A stretch of DNA of 64,000 nt from Branchipolynoe longqiensis (GCA_030323885.1 CM059192.1:67038977-67102976), one strand, 5' to 3'. Numbered from the stretch's first letter, positions 8,661 to 20,346 are shown. Numbers and translations are program-made. Notes: generated from the letters alone by a model not told the origin.

Positions 8661-8902
8661 TGGGTGTATTCATATATACACCCATAGAAAAGGAACACTT
8701 CCTTATAGGGAATACAGACAGAAAGTACACCTTCTCTCCGTACCAAATAGAAAATTGCTGACTAAGACAATAGCAAATATTCATTCTGAATGCACAAATG
8801 TGGCACTTTCTGGTTTGGATCGAAGAGTAGTTTATGAAAACATCCTTTGCAGCTGGTTGGCTGCGACAACACAATGTTGTGTACTGCTTGTGGATCAATT
8901 TA

Positions 8903-9600
8903 AAGTTGCGTAATCCGATGGTTTTTCATTTCTGATATTTCCTGAGATAAACACATTAGATTGATCATTATGATCTCATTTACTTTAATTTGAAGTAATT
9001 TTGATTATAAATGGCTAACTTTGGTGGAGATATTTGAAATGAAAGATATGCTAAATTAAATTTGGTGCACACATAAAAGATTGTGACACCATAGACCTAT
9101 TCTATATGACGCATAGATATTTAGGTCACTGCGCGCGCTGCTTGGCTGCAGGAGGACACACTGTCACACTGCAAACTCAATGCTATGAGCAATCTTCATA
9201 GAGAACAAGTGAAATATCTCTAGAACACCACCACATAGAAACAAACCGCTTGGAACACATATAGAAAACATATTTAACAAATAGATTATATTAAATTCAT
9301 ATGGTTAGGGTTCTGCATTTCTATTAATTTTGAATAAAACTGACGTTTTGCACTGCGTTTACCGGCAAATTCAATGGCAGTGTGTATTCATTCTGCACCA
9401 AGCTGCGCGCGCATACACAATATTTATAAACATTAAAAGGGGTCTCTAGGTTTCAGCAGTAACAGGTTCTATTAAATTGGCTTAGTATCATCTTCCATAA
9501 AACAAATGTTTAATAAGTGCATACGTATCTAGTTGGATATTTGTAGGACCAAACAATAGGAAGTTTTTTGATTTTGAAAATGTGATGCCTTTTTGTGGTG
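8903..9600 (-). mobile_element. TTAA-MITE interrupted by another MITE
   Basis: The left part (8903-9108) and right part (9448-9600) align to successive halves of the TTAA-MITE family. The 9109-9447 segment between them is foreign and has its own inverted ends. Confidence 0.7.
9109..9447. mobile_element. MITE with GCGCGC-rich inverted ends, nested
   Basis: The ends are imperfect inverted repeats: CTGCGCGCGCTGCTTGG near 9128 against the complement of CCAAGCTGCGCGCGCA near 9398, followed by a shared ACACACTG. It lies inside a TTAA-MITE. The superfamily is not clear. Confidence 0.55.
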
Positions 9601-9688
9601 GTGGGGGGGGGGGGAGGGGTTACATTAGTTGATTAAGCAGGCTAATATTCAATCGCGGACAATTGGTCTTCCTCATTCCACTGCTCCT

Positions 9689-9857
9689 TGCCCTATCCTA
9701 GTAATGCCGAGCACCAGACTAGGCAGCAACAAGTATGCATTCTTAAGTCATTGGTTTGACTCGGCCAGGGTTCAAACCCGGAGTTCGAATCCCATGATCT
9801 ACCAAAATGGGAGGCGGACGCTCAACTCATTTGGCCATCGCGTCCTGTCTGCAGGTC
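9689..9857 (-). mobile_element. SINE-A copy, minus, 3'-truncated
   Basis: Head (GGCCATCGCGTCC side) and the first part of the body only. The box B region is duplicated (AACCCGGAGTTCGAATCC). Confidence 0.75.
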
Positions 9858-10042
9858 TGGTTCATTGGATTGTGTAGCTTTAAGAGGCAGATCATCAGTA
9901 ATTATAAATATTGAACCGCTTTACGACCTGGGAGACGATTGTACCTGCACTAATTACACATCGATATTTGTAACTTAATAACAGACAATTTCCCGACATT
10001 GCAAATGCAAGCGCAACATGAAGAATTGCTTTTGTGGCTTAA

Positions 10043-10427
10043 CCAAAGACCCTATAACACTAAGACGGCTCACTCCCTATCTCTCCCATGGTAATGTAAA
10101 TTTCGCTGTGCCACCTTGTGGTGGGTTTGATCAGCCAGCTGCTGGTTGGTGTTTCACATGTAAACACATACAATTATATTATACATGAGATAGGTAGGCA
10201 TGAATACACATCAATATGAAATTGCTATGAACAAATACACATCATCATCAGCATAATCATCATCATCGCCATCATCACACATCTTTCACATTCATATATA
10301 CATTTATACATATAATATAGCAACTGTTTAACCAAGAGAACAGCCAGCCCACCGAGTGGTGGGTTTGATCATTTTGATTACACAGTACAGGCTGAGTGAG
10401 CCGTCTTAGTCTTATAGGGTCTTTGAC
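10043..10427. mobile_element. MITE with long inverted ends flanked by TTAA
   Basis: About 30 bp at each end are inverted copies with one mismatch (AAAGACCCTATAA, then ACTAAGACGGCTCACT). TTAA lies on both sides (10039-10042 and 10428-10431), the target-site signature of piggyBac and Kolobok elements. A CATCAT microsatellite lies inside. No coding capacity. Confidence 0.75.
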
Positions 10428-10597
10428 TTAACTTAGCTAAGACTTCCATTAAATGGGAAGACTAATTGGAACATGGAATAATGGATAAGGCTTACATCGT
10501 TTGTGAATCACACAATCGATGGTTAATTCCACGAAACGCGCACAATTAGGTTTCTTAAATATTTATGCAAATAGTTGCCTGACTAGAATATCTTAAG

Positions 10598-10952
10598 CCC
10601 CTGTCACACATCACCGGATTGAGAAACGGACAGAATTGTCTAGTCCGGGCATCATAGGTATCAAAATGTATTAAAATGTGTCAAAATGTTGCGATATCGG
10701 GTCAAAGGCCACTGGACGAACGGACATGAAATGGACATGAAAGAGACATAAAAGGGACATGAAACGGACATGAACAGATAGCCAACAACGAAACAAACTC
10801 AAACTGGCCAAGAACCGTAGGCGTCAATCTGGCGACATCCGTTCCAAGTTTTGTGCATGTTCAAAACTTGTACGGCCACAAACCGGACTATCAACGGACT
10901 TTGTTCGGTTTCTTTCCGTTTCCTCCCATCCGGTGAAGTGTGACAGGGGCTT
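10598..10952. mobile_element. MITE with AAGCCCCTGTCACAC ends
   Basis: Inverted ends: AAGCCCCTGTCACACATCAC on the left and the complement of GTGAAGTGTGACAGGGGCTT on the right. It contains a short GGACATGAAA tandem. A second copy lies at 47695-48139. Confidence 0.78.
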
Positions 10953-10977
10953 TATCTGGAGATGGGATTGTCCAGCT

Positions 10978-11050
10978 GAGTTATAACTTATAGCTGTTGT
11001 GATGTAACTCATTCCTCGAGTTATAGCTGTTGTGATGTAACTCACTCCTC
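10978..11050. repeat. Tandem duplication, about 33-40 bp
   Basis: Two adjacent near-copies of a unit containing AGCTGTTGTGATGTAACTC. Confidence 0.85.
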
Positions 11051-11255
11051 GACCGTTGAACAGCAGTGAATTGTAGTCATAAACTAAGCAGATTTACTTA
11101 GGTAACTAGTATTTACTAAGACAGTTGATATTTATGAAGACAGTTTAAGCAGTGGATATATATTAAGGCAGTTCATTCCGGTGTGACTGACACTGGTCAA
11201 ATTCTGGTTTGGGAGAGGTGGGCTGAGATGGCGCCACCGGTACAATATTGTGTCA

Positions 11256-11330
11256 TATGGAGTATAACAATAATCATAATAATAAGTAATATTCCCTTAT
11301 GTATCTTTATACTCGCATAATACGCTATGC
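11256..11330. repeat. Copy of the 8519-8583 repeat arm
   Basis: Shares ATGGAGTATAACAA and CTTTATACTCGCATAAT with 8519-8583, and is likewise followed by TA repeats. Confidence 0.65.
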
Positions 11331-11841
11331 ATGATATATATATATATTTTCCCTGTCCATAATGACTAAGTCGCATATATATATGAATCACAAACAAATG
11401 TTAATCATAATGTTCCTAAGAACAACTAGGCTATATCACCTGCTGTATTTTTAGCTATTTTTGTGTGATTTAGATGTCGCTGTCAGCTGATACAAGTCTA
11501 AAAACCACTTCAAACTTGCATTGAAGATGCTTTTTTACTAGAATTTGACACAGATCTGACCATTTAAAAATTTCATGTAAATTTCAGTGTAGGCACGTGA
11601 ATGTGATTGACAAGACTGACAGAATAAGTACCGCCAGCTTTTCACCATGAATATGGCCCTTGCTGTCGACATCACATTGAAACCATTAGCAATGAATCAA
11701 CATGCAATATGGCCATTGCTGCGGATACAGTGTTAAGCCATCAATAATCAATCAATATAAAATATGTTCGGGTTGGGCATGTTTTTATTTGTCCTCGCAT
11801 TGCTCACAAGAATGTTGGTGTCCATCTAGACTGGTGACCAG
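11331..11841. other. Unassigned stretch
   Basis: No gene. The segment 11640-11770 holds a diverged internal duplication (AATATGGCC, TTGCTG, CATTGA...). Otherwise nothing recognised. Confidence 0.35.
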
Positions 11842-12124
11842 ACGGGACGGCTGAATGAGTTGAGCGTCTGTCTTCTGTTTTGGTAGATCGTGGGGTTCCA
11901 ACCCTGGTCGAGTCAAACCAATGACTTAAAAATTGATACTTGTCGCTTCCTAGCCTGGCGCTTGGCATTATTAGGATAGGGCAAGGGCTGGTTCACTCAG
12001 TGTCAGGATAATGTGACTGAGTGGGATATCAGGTCATGGTGCTGGTGACCTGATTTCCGATTGGTGCAGCACTATAAAGTCGCCATGAGTGCGCACTGTC
12101 ACAAGTCGGTACCCGTCGTGATAT
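11842..12124 (+). mobile_element. SINE-A copy, plus (TGGTAGATCGTGG head type)
   Basis: Head of the second subtype, in which the anticodon-arm region reads TTTTGGTAGATCGTGG before box B. The body is complete to CCTGATATA and the A/C-rich tail is missing. Confidence 0.85.
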
Positions 12125-12669
12125 ATATGCGTTTTTTTTGTGATGGCCATAAGGGTTAAATCTATTTACTTGTTTTCACCGCTAAGTAGTAACAGCCTTG
12201 TTGTAATATGTCTGAACCCCAAACATTACTATGCTTCACAGGTGTTACTCTCAACAACTCATAAGGAAGAAAGGAAGGCAAGTCACGCGAGATTGACAGT
12301 GAAGAGGTTGTGCCTTATTGACATCAACTCCTGTTCACCTACTGGCGACCTATCACCCTCACTCCTTACCAACTGCCCACACAGATCCTCATGACTCTTG
12401 CTGGTGTATATCAGAATCAGTGCCTACAGCCCATTGAACCGGAGTCCAATGGTTGTTGCGCACAGCTCAGTGTCTTTGGAATAGATGTTGCTAGTTTCAG
12501 TGTAGAAAGTTCTCTTCAAGAGTGCTTCTCCAAGAGTGCTTCATGTGGGGTCTGTGTGGCAGGTATAGGTAATGTGGGTGACTGGGCTCACACAGCCAGC
12601 TAATCAGACACCCTCTACAGCCTGGGGGGGGGCAGCTGTCACTCAACCCCAGCTGCAGGTGGTGTCCAT
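12125..12669. other. Unassigned stretch
   Basis: Short open frames only, with no homology I recognise and no terminal repeats. Confidence 0.35.
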
Positions 12670-13984
12670 AATTCATGACGCCGGAGACAGATATAGTGCA
12701 CAAAAGTTTATTAGTACGAAAAAAAAGGGGGGGGGGTCTTACATCAGAACAACGGTGAACTGGTTAACTACATCAGAAAACAAAGTCGGCGATAACCTAC
12801 CTATACAGTCTCTGTACTGAAGGTAACATGGCTTCACGAGAAAATCTTAGCCGGTGCAATAACAGCCACACCCACTTAAAGCGTCTGAGAATGATCAGGT
12901 TTTGAGTTTGTATGTCAGAGGTTTAGGTTATACTACAACAGAAGTCAACGTCGGCGATACTCTACCTATACACTCTCTGTACTGAAGGTAACATGGCTTC
13001 AGGATAAATTCTTAACCGGTGCAATAACAGCCACACCCTCTTAAAGTTTGAAGTGATCAAGTTTTGAGTTTGTAGGTCAGAGGTTAAGTATCATGAGTTC
13101 AGGTATGCTTAAGAAGAGTAAAACTTACAGTAATGAAGGTAACAAGGTTTCAGGAAGTATTAACCGAAGGAGTCGACAACCACCCCAACCTTAACGACTG
13201 AAAAGGCAAGTTAACAGATTGTCATGTTGAGGACAGCAACTGCAGCTCATGTAGACATCCACAACAGCACCACACTGTACTGACGGAGACATGACTCCCG
13301 GTAAGTCTTCACAGAGGCAAATAGCACATCACCGACCCTTCGTATCAGTCAAGACACCAAACTAATAAAACTTATGTCAGTTGTATACAGTCTCCCTGTT
13401 CAGAGACAGTCCTAACGACGTGCATCTAAGTACGTCAGCACTTATTAAGAAGAAACCCCAGGTCACAAGATATCTTAACAAACAACACTTACATGAAGCA
13501 GGTAATAATATTTATGTGTACGGACGGAGCTCTGAGCCTCAACTAGGAAGTTCATTCTATGATCTACCAAGAACAGAGAGGAAGCACCTCAGATACTCAG
13601 CCAACACTCAGGGCGATCAAGGAGACAATAGGGAGGGAGGGAAAACCAAAGCCTAGAGGTTTCTTAGTCGATACGACTAGCAAAGGCGTCAGAACCGTAC
13701 TCCAAGACGTTACAGCAGTGACTAGTCTTAACGAAGATCGGCTGCCAGTAAAATTCTGTTTCCATAGTGAGCAAATGCTTCTACGCTGTGTTTACTAGCT
13801 ACCCTGGCAACGTATCAAGACTTATCCTGATACCTGGGCACTGTCTCAAATGTCGTGAAAACCTAACCACTGGCTATTCGTCCCACCAGATGCGGGAAAG
13901 TTAAGCAATGAAAGAAATTATCCTGGTACACCCGCACGGTCTCCAGCGTCATGAATTACTCATGTTACTAGCAACATGCACAAT
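12670..13984 (-). mobile_element. Non-coding element sharing termini with the Ngaro/PAT-type element
   Basis: The left end AATTCATGACGCCGGAGAC is the near-exact complement of GTCTCCAGCGTCATGAATT at the right (13939-13957). The right end then reads AATTACTCATGTTACTAGCA and CATGCACAAT, which matches the end of repeat A of the element at 1-5983 over about 31 bp with one change. TTTATT at 12707 gives AATAAA on minus 37 bp from the left end, as in the full element. The interior has two direct repeats about 165 bp apart (12788-12877 and 12952-13045) and a third partial, with no coding frame. Probably a non-autonomous relative or a heavily deleted derivative. Confidence 0.55.
13961..13978. other. 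Near-perfect palindrome, same motif as repeat A end
   Basis: CATGTTACTAGCAACATG: one change from the perfect palindrome at 5959-5976. Confidence 0.6.
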
Positions 13985-14428
13985 GTATGCAGGATGGCTG
14001 GGTATGCTTGTCCATCGATCCCATGGGAACAGGTAGTTGCAGACAGTTACAACAAACATATATCAATGCTGATCTCCTTCAAAAGCACTCTTTCTGGTGC
14101 ATGAAGGGAACGTTAAAAAAATTATTAACTGTCTCTTAAGTATGAACATCACATCACAATCTCGGTCGCTATATGTTATCACATTTCCACATAGGCGCTT
14201 ATGTCACAAAGCGAGTGGGGCACCCATTGCTTCTCTGTTATATAATCATGGTCCCCACTCCGTCGCCCGAGAATAATAATGTTCTTTGCCAATATATAAA
14301 TCCGAACCGAAAATCTGTATATTTTTACATTGTGATTCTCCTTGTTTTGTCACTTTCAGTTGTTGTGTAGCTAGCTATCTACTGCATACATTAGTTCTCT
14401 GTTTGTAAGCATCCTCCCAGATCCCCTT
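13985..14428. other. Unassigned stretch
   Basis: No gene and no recognised repeat. Confidence 0.35.
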
Positions 14429-14480
14429 AAATATGACCTTACATGTTGCTAGAGCGTAAAACTCCAACAACCAACCAATC
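14429..14480 (+). mobile_element. SINE-A tail fragment
   Basis: Only the 3' tail: ATGACCTTACATGTTGC, then CGTAAAAC and CAACCAACC. Confidence 0.7.
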
Positions 14481-14811
14481 TAGACAGGTCTAGAGGCACC
14501 AAGCAGGTTTGTGTCCTGTCAGCGTTCCAGTCATCCGTGCAATCTGCCAGATCCACCCACGACGTCAGACCATATGGTGTCGCCAGTCCTTATACATGTG
14601 TAATTAATTACAGGTGATCACGCAGCGGAGTCCCGCCGCGCCACGCATTAGCAAGGCGGCCAGTGTACACCTTATTAATAATATTATCTCACTCCCCCCC
14701 ACCCCCACCCCGCCACACACGCAGAGGCAGTCTGTTAATGGGAGTGAATTAGTAGGAATTAATATCCAATTGTACGTTATGATCATGAAGGGTACCTTAC
14801 TGATATCACCT
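14481..14811. other. Unassigned stretch
   Basis: No gene; a short C/A-rich tract near 14692-14712. Confidence 0.35.
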
Positions 14812-14975
14812 TAAATGTTGCAAGGACGTAAAACTCCCAACAACTAACCAAATCATAAATGGTGCATTTCAACACCCTTCATGAAAATGTTTTGTGTACA
14901 TTATATTGAATTTGTTGTTGTTTGTTTGTTGTTGTTTTGCATCCTAGCAACATCTAAGGTCATATCAGGGAGTTA
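14812..14975. mobile_element. Two SINE-A tails facing each other
   Basis: A plus-strand tail (14812-14855) and a minus-strand tail (14926-14975, TTTGTTGTTGTTTTGCATCC) with about 70 bp between. Neither has a head. Confidence 0.6.
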
Positions 14976-14982
14976 CAATATG

Positions 14983-15075
14983 GTTACAATGGTATTGTTG
15001 GGACCCAAATAAAGCGATTGATGTAGGGGAGTGGTCGATCTGTGGAGGTGGTCGGTTAAAGAGGTTTTACTGTAA
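14983..15075. mobile_element. Half copy of a Tigger-like MITE
   Basis: Right half of the family at 15076-15268, ending GAGGTTTTACTGTA. Confidence 0.7.
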
Positions 15076-15268
15076 AGTAAAACCTCTCGAAATCGACCGG
15101 CCATGGGACCGACATTAAATGGTCCACTCAGTGAATTGGTCAGTTTAGGAAGTTATTTTTATCGTTACAATGGTATTGTATGGGTGATCGTTTGGGACCC
15201 AAATAAAGAGATCGATATAGGGGGTGGTCAGTCTGTGGAGGTGGTTGGTTAGAGAGCTTTTACTGTAA
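15076..15268. mobile_element. Tigger/pogo-like MITE (GTAAAACCTCTC ends)
   Basis: Ends are inverted (AGTAAAACCTCTCGAAATCG and the complement of GGTTAGAGAGCTTTTACTGT). It is joined directly to a half copy on its left. The CAGTAAAACCTC type of end is typical of mariner/Tigger-derived MITEs; related copies lie at 44596 and 49558. Confidence 0.75.
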
Positions 15269-15500
15269 TCATATTTGATTATAATATTTATGAATAACTA
15301 AAATTGTTTAGTTTTGGTGGTGCTACACTCCCTTTAAAGTTGAATAACTTTGGTAGAAGATAGATAAATCCATCATTAGTGAACACCCTATTTTATTCAA
15401 TTATCTATACAGTAGATAGGCATTGAACCACACCCCATTATAATATAGGTGCCAGATGGGGGAGATGTCATCTCTACACACAAAGGGGCAGCACACTCCC
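15269..15500. other. Unassigned stretch
   Basis: AT-rich; nothing recognised. Confidence 0.3.
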
Positions 15501-15527
15501 CTTAAAGTTGCATAGTCCGATGGTTTA
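15501..15527 (-). mobile_element. TTAA-MITE end fragment
   Basis: TTAAAGTTGCATAGTCCGAT alone, cut off by the SINE that follows. Confidence 0.7.
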
Positions 15528-15529
15528 GG

Positions 15530-15859
15530 TACCAGACTTGATGGCCGAATGAGTTGAGCATCCGTCTCCCGTTTTGTTAGCTCGTGGGACTCGAACCCAT
15601 AGGTTGCAACCCTGGTCGAGTTAAACCAATGACTTAAAAATTGATACTTGTCGCTTCCTAGCCAGGCGCTCGGCATTATTACGATAGGACAAGGACTGGT
15701 TGGCTCAGTGTGACTGAGTGGAATATCAGGTCATGGTGCCGGTGGTCCAGACTCCCAGTCGGGCAACACTATGAAGTTCCCATGAGTGCACACTGTCACA
15801 AGTCAGTACCCATCCTGATATGACATTAGATGTTGCTAGGACAACAAACAACAAACAGC
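15530..15859 (+). mobile_element. SINE-A copy, plus, full length
   Basis: Head (ATGGCCGAATGAGTTGAGC), body and tail ending in AACAAACAACAAACA. Box B region partly duplicated. Confidence 0.88.
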
Positions 15860-15865
15860 AGTGCA

Positions 15866-16221
15866 TTAAAGTTGCATGGTCTGATGGCGTTGAGTTTCTG
15901 TCATTTATTTTGAGATAAACATATTAGGCTGATATTTATAATCTACCATTCTTTGGTTTGAAGCAACTTTATTTGAAATGTCTAACATTAGATATATTTA
16001 AAGTGCAAACATGCGACATTAATTTCGGCAAGTATCCCATAATTCCGTACCGTAGGCTTTTCAGTGACAGGTTCTATTAAATTGGCTCTGTATTCCCTTC
16101 TATGTGGCGACAAATGTTTAATAAGTGCACCAGTATCTAAGTTAGACATGTGGAATAAAATCTAGATAATTCTTTTGGTTTTGAAAATATGATTCTTTCA
16201 TCGGACTATGCTGCTTTGAGC
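15866..16221 (-). mobile_element. TTAA-MITE, full length
   Basis: Starts TTAAAGTTGCATGGTCTGAT and ends ATCGGACTATGCTGCTTTGA. About 355 bp, no coding frame. Confidence 0.85.
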
Positions 16222-16399
16222 TCTCCTGGCACGGTTGTTGCTGATCACTGTGCATGTTGGTTGCGCCAGCGAGGAAAACTCGGCTTGGAGAGTGTAATGA
16301 TAAAATTAATAGGGGTGGGAGAGGGAGGGTATGTGCCACGTGACTGAGCACCTGGTAGGGCCATGTGGGGTGTGCGCAGACCCGTGTGACGTAGGTGTG

Positions 16400-16480
16400 T
16401 GATGGTGTGTGACGAATGAGGTGTGCGCGTGTGTGAGTGTGGATACCTGTGCGTGTGTGAGTGTGGTTACCTGTGTATTT
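16400..16480 (+). repeat. GTGTGAGTGTGG short tandem
   Basis: Two to three units of GTGTGTGAGTGTGGNTACCT within a GT-rich tract. Confidence 0.75.
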
Positions 16481-16623
16481 TTTGTTATTTTTGTTTTTGT
16501 GATGGCTTATTTATCCTGTCCATAACGAATAAGTTTCACCATGGCTTGTTTTCATCGCTGAACAGCAATAGTCTCAATTCGGTAGTTGTTGCCTTGTCAT
16601 CTTAGCTGTTAGTTGCTAGCCTT

Positions 16624-17144
16624 AATTATTGAACAAACGCGATACAGTGGTATAGAGTGGCATTTATTCTTTCTAATTTAGCTTGTTACATTAAGATTCA
16701 AGATGGTAATGATAATACAGTTCGAGGATTTCAGGCACTTAACCCTATCGATCTATGTCATTAGTTGGGTGGGTGGGACGGCAAATCTACAGGAAAGGTA
16801 GCACGTCCGATCGGTTGAAAAGCTCTGGTCAAAGTGTCTAAACTTTGTAACTGCGTCATAGGCTTTGCTCTGAATTTACAGTAGGTGGCGCGTCGATAGC
16901 GGCCAAATGCTAGTTCACAAGAAGTATATAGGTGGCGCCAATGGTCACATTTTAAAATCTACTGCGCAGTTTTGCTAACTGCGTAGTATTGAGTTCAAGG
17001 AATTTACAGTAGGTGGCGGGTCAATCGATGACCATTTGGTCAGTTCAGAATCAGAAATATAGGTGGCGCCAAAGTCGCTCGAATCTATGGGAAATACACA
17101 GTCTCGCGATATCAATTACCCATGTTGCGCACATCATGGACAAT
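16624..17144 (-). mobile_element. Short non-coding element sharing termini with the Ngaro/PAT-type element
   Basis: The left end reads AATTATTGAACAAACGCGAT then ACAGTGGTATA, aligning with AATTAGACACGCGGAGACAGTG of the full element. TTTATT at 16663 gives AATAAA on minus 39 bp in. The right end reads GTCTCGCGATATCAATTACC then CATGTTGCGCACATCATG and GACAAT, the same framework as the end of repeat A. GGTGGCGCCA, also in repeat A, occurs twice inside. No coding frame. Confidence 0.5.
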
Positions 17145-17467
17145 GTTTTGGTTTTTCCTGCTACATTTGCGACGTTTTGGTATATGAGACAATCTCAAAA
17201 TATGGGACAAAACTTTGTCCATTGTAACGATCAACATACTATCTACTTATGTATTTGCTCAGGATAAACTGATTTGTTTTTTACATGGTGTTTCATAATC
17301 CCAATAGAATACATATTGATTTGAAGCAAATATCCTTGTGTGTTCAGTGTAACTGTTTCTGTGCTGTTTTGTGTCAATCATTACAATGGACAAAAAAATG
17401 AAGAGTTAGCACCTTTTGAGACAGGCTCATATACATACCCCATGCGTTAACTCGTGTTAGTCGGTAT
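17145..17467. other. Unassigned stretch
   Basis: No gene and no recognised repeat. Confidence 0.35.
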
Positions 17468-17693
17468 AGTGTCGCTACCTGGCCTGGAGCTCAGCATCAC
17501 TGGGATAGGACAAAGACTGGTTAATTGTAACACAGTATCAGGATAATATGAATGTGTGGGATATTGGATCATGGTGCCTGGTCTCCCAGTGGGGCAGCAC
17601 TATCTATAAAGTCACCATGAGTGTGCACTGTCACAAGTCGGTACCCGTCCTGATATGACCTTAGGTGTTGCCAGGACGTAAAACCAACCAACC
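17468..17693 (+). mobile_element. SINE-A body and tail, plus
   Basis: Head missing; body from GTCGCTACCTGGCCTGGAGC to the CGTAAAACCAACCAACC tail, which abuts the GT-rich array. Confidence 0.85.
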
Positions 17694-18305
17694 TGTGGGT
17701 GTGTACATGTGTGAGAGTGTGTGAGTGTGTGAGTGTGTGTGTAGCTGTGTGTGAGTGTGTGTGTAGCTGTGTGTGGGCGTGTCAGTGTGTGAGTGTGTAG
17801 CTGTGTGTGAGTGTGTAGCTGTGTGTGAGTGTGTGTGTAGATGTGTGTGAGTGCGTGTCAGTGTGTGAGTGTGTGTGGGTGTGAGTGTGTACACGTGTGA
17901 GAGTGTGTGAGTGTGTGTGTGTGAGTGTGTGTGTAGCTGTGTGTGAGTGTGTGTGTAGCTGTGTGTGAGTGTGTGTGGGTGTGCGAGTGTGTGTGTGGGT
18001 GGGTGTTTACACGTGTGAGAGTATGTGAGTGTGTGTGTGGGTGTGTGTGAGTGTGTGTAGCTGTGGGTGAGTGTGTGTGTAGCTGTCTGTGAGTGTGTGT
18101 CAGTGTGTGAGTGTGTGTGTGGGTGGGTGTGTACATGTGTGAGAGTCTGTGAGAGTGTGTGTGGGTGTGTGTGAGTGTGTGTGTAGCTGTGTGTGAGTGT
18201 GTGTAGCTGTGTGTGAGTGCGTGTCAGTGTGTGAGTGTGTGTGGGTGTGAGCGTGTACACGTGTGAGAGTGTGTGAGTGCGTGTGTGTGTGTGAGTGTGT
18301 GTGTA
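17694..18305 (+). repeat. GT-rich minisatellite (GTGTGTGAGTGTGTGTAGCT type)
   Basis: About 600 bp of GT repeats organised in longer units that contain TAGCTGTGTG, GTCAGTGTGTGAG and ACACGTGTGAGAG. It starts exactly at a SINE-A tail. Long His/Thr frames on the other strand are a by-product. Confidence 0.92.
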
Positions 18306-18477
18306 GCACCTCGGCACGCGTCGCTGTCATTCTGCCCCCAGCCACTCCCTGTTAATGCCTGACCTTCACCACGCATGTCGTTTTGACAAAACTGCATCTG
18401 CAGTCGGAAGGTTCCCGAAGAACCATTTTTGTGTTCTGGTTCATGTAATTGTATTCATTGAAGAAGGTCCCCCCACT

Positions 18478-18832
18478 CCTAAATTGCATATTCCGATGAT
18501 TTTGAGTATTTTTTTCTAAGATGAATATATTAAATTGATTGTTATAATCTAGCTTATTTTAGATTGAAGCAACTTTTTATTTTAAATTAAATGGCTAACT
18601 TCGGAGATATTTGAAGTGCCAACATGCTAAATTAATTTGGGCAAGCACGCCAAAACTCTGACACCATAAGCTTTACCGGTAACAGGTTCTATTAATTTGA
18701 CTCAGTATGCTCTTCTCTGTGGGAATGAAGGCTTAGTAAGTGTATCAGTGTCAAAGTTAGATGTGTAAGATAAAATCTAGGTGGGTGTTTCGTTTTTGAA
18801 AATTTGATGCTTCATCGGACTAAGCAGTGTTA
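18478..18832 (-). mobile_element. TTAA-MITE, full length, diverged
   Basis: Ends AAATTGCATATTCCGATGA and CATCGGACTAAGCAGTGTTA; interior matches the family. Confidence 0.8.
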
Positions 18833-18889
18833 ACATGTTTATACTTCAAATATCACCTAAGTTTGCCATTTTAAAGCAAACATATTATA

Positions 18890-19003
18890 GTGCTGCCCCC
18901 CCCCCCTGGGAGACCAGGCCACCATCACCATGACCTGATATCCAACTCAGTCACATTATCCTGACACTGAGCCAACCAGTCCTTGCTCTATCCTAATACT
19001 GAC
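18890..19003 (-). mobile_element. SINE-A body fragment, minus
   Basis: From the GTGCTGCCCC part (with a C-run) to CTATCCTAATA, where it changes into the tandem array. Confidence 0.8.
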
Positions 19004-19500
19004 ACACACACCGTGACACATACTGACACACACCATGACGCATACTGACACACACAACATGACACATACTGACAGACACACCGTGACACATACTGACACA
19101 TACTGTGACACATACTGACACACACAGTGACACATACTGACACACACACTGTGACACATACTGACACACACCGTGACACATACTGACACACACAACATGA
19201 CACATACTGACACACACACCGTGACACATACTGACACACACACCATGACGCATACTGACACACACAACATGACACATACTGACAGACACACCGTGACACA
19301 GACTGACACACACCGTGACACATACTGACACACACCGTGACACATACTGACACACACAGTGACACATACTCACACACACACCGTGACACATACTGACACA
19401 CACCGTGACACATACTGACACACACAACATGACACACACTGACACACACACCGTGACACATACTGACACACACAGTGACACATACTGACACACCCTGACA
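18998..19500 (+). repeat. GACACATACTGACACACACA minisatellite
   Basis: About 20-24 units of 19-24 bp with variants ACCGT, ACCATGACG and ACATG. The left edge abuts a SINE-A body. Cys/Val-rich open frames on minus are a by-product. Confidence 0.92.
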
Positions 19501-19978
19501 CGCACCGCGCGCCCGCCACACCTCGCACCTGGTTGTGCGCAAACGCAGTTAAATTAGCCGTGACGGGCGTGTCGCGGCGTGACGTAACCGGAAGCACGTG
19601 ATCTCCCCACACGTCAACATGTCATAAAGGGCTCGCCCCCCCGTGCTGCCCCTCCACCCGCCCCCATCGCCCCCGCTCCTCCCTTGCTCCCTTCCCCTCC
19701 CCCCTTACCCCTCACCCCCCCTGATGTCTCCGACCACCACCCACCAGAAGCCAACTCCCGGCCCCATGGGACCACTCTCGGCGGTGCCCATACAGTGCTG
19801 CAGATTTGCAGCCTTCAGCGTGCCAATGCGACTGAAAACTCCCCACAAAAATACAGGGACGCGGAGGAACTCACTCTGACTGTCTCAGACCACCCACAGC
19901 AGGACCGATATTACTTTTATAGATGTGGTGCTAATTGATGAAAGTATCTCCCACTCTTGAAACCAAGATAACCTGTGT
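19501..19978. other. Unassigned stretch with C-rich tract
   Basis: A pyrimidine-rich tract at 19640-19730; otherwise no recognised feature. Short frames of 78-84 codons show no domain. Confidence 0.35.
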
Positions 19979-20342
19979 CTTTAAAGCTGCATAGTCCGAT
20001 GAAAACATCAAATTTTCAAAACCAAAACACTCATCTATATTTGATTCTGCATACCTAACTTAGATACTGGTGGACTTATTAAGCATTTGTTGCCACATAG
20101 AACTTAGAAGGGCATGCTGAGTTAATGTAATATATCGTGTTTCTGCATAAGCCTATGGTGTCAGAGTTTTGGCATGCTTGCTGAAATTAATCTTGCATTC
20201 TTGCACCTCAAATATCTCCAAGGTTAGCCATTTAAAATAAAAGTTACTGCAAACTAAGGTAATATAGATTATAACAATCAATTTATTATATTTATCTCAG
20301 AAAAATGGGCGAAGCTCAAAAGCATCGGACTATGCAACTTTA
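19979..20342 (+). mobile_element. TTAA-MITE, full length
   Basis: Starts TTTAAAGCTGCATAGTCCGA and ends CATCGGACTATGCAACTTTA. Confidence 0.88.
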
Positions 20343-20346
20343 ATAT

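Noticed and set aside
18956..19542. Cys/Val-rich small protein resembling a cysteine-rich secreted peptide
   Set aside because: Translation of the GACACATACT tandem array; three frames open, no signal peptide context.
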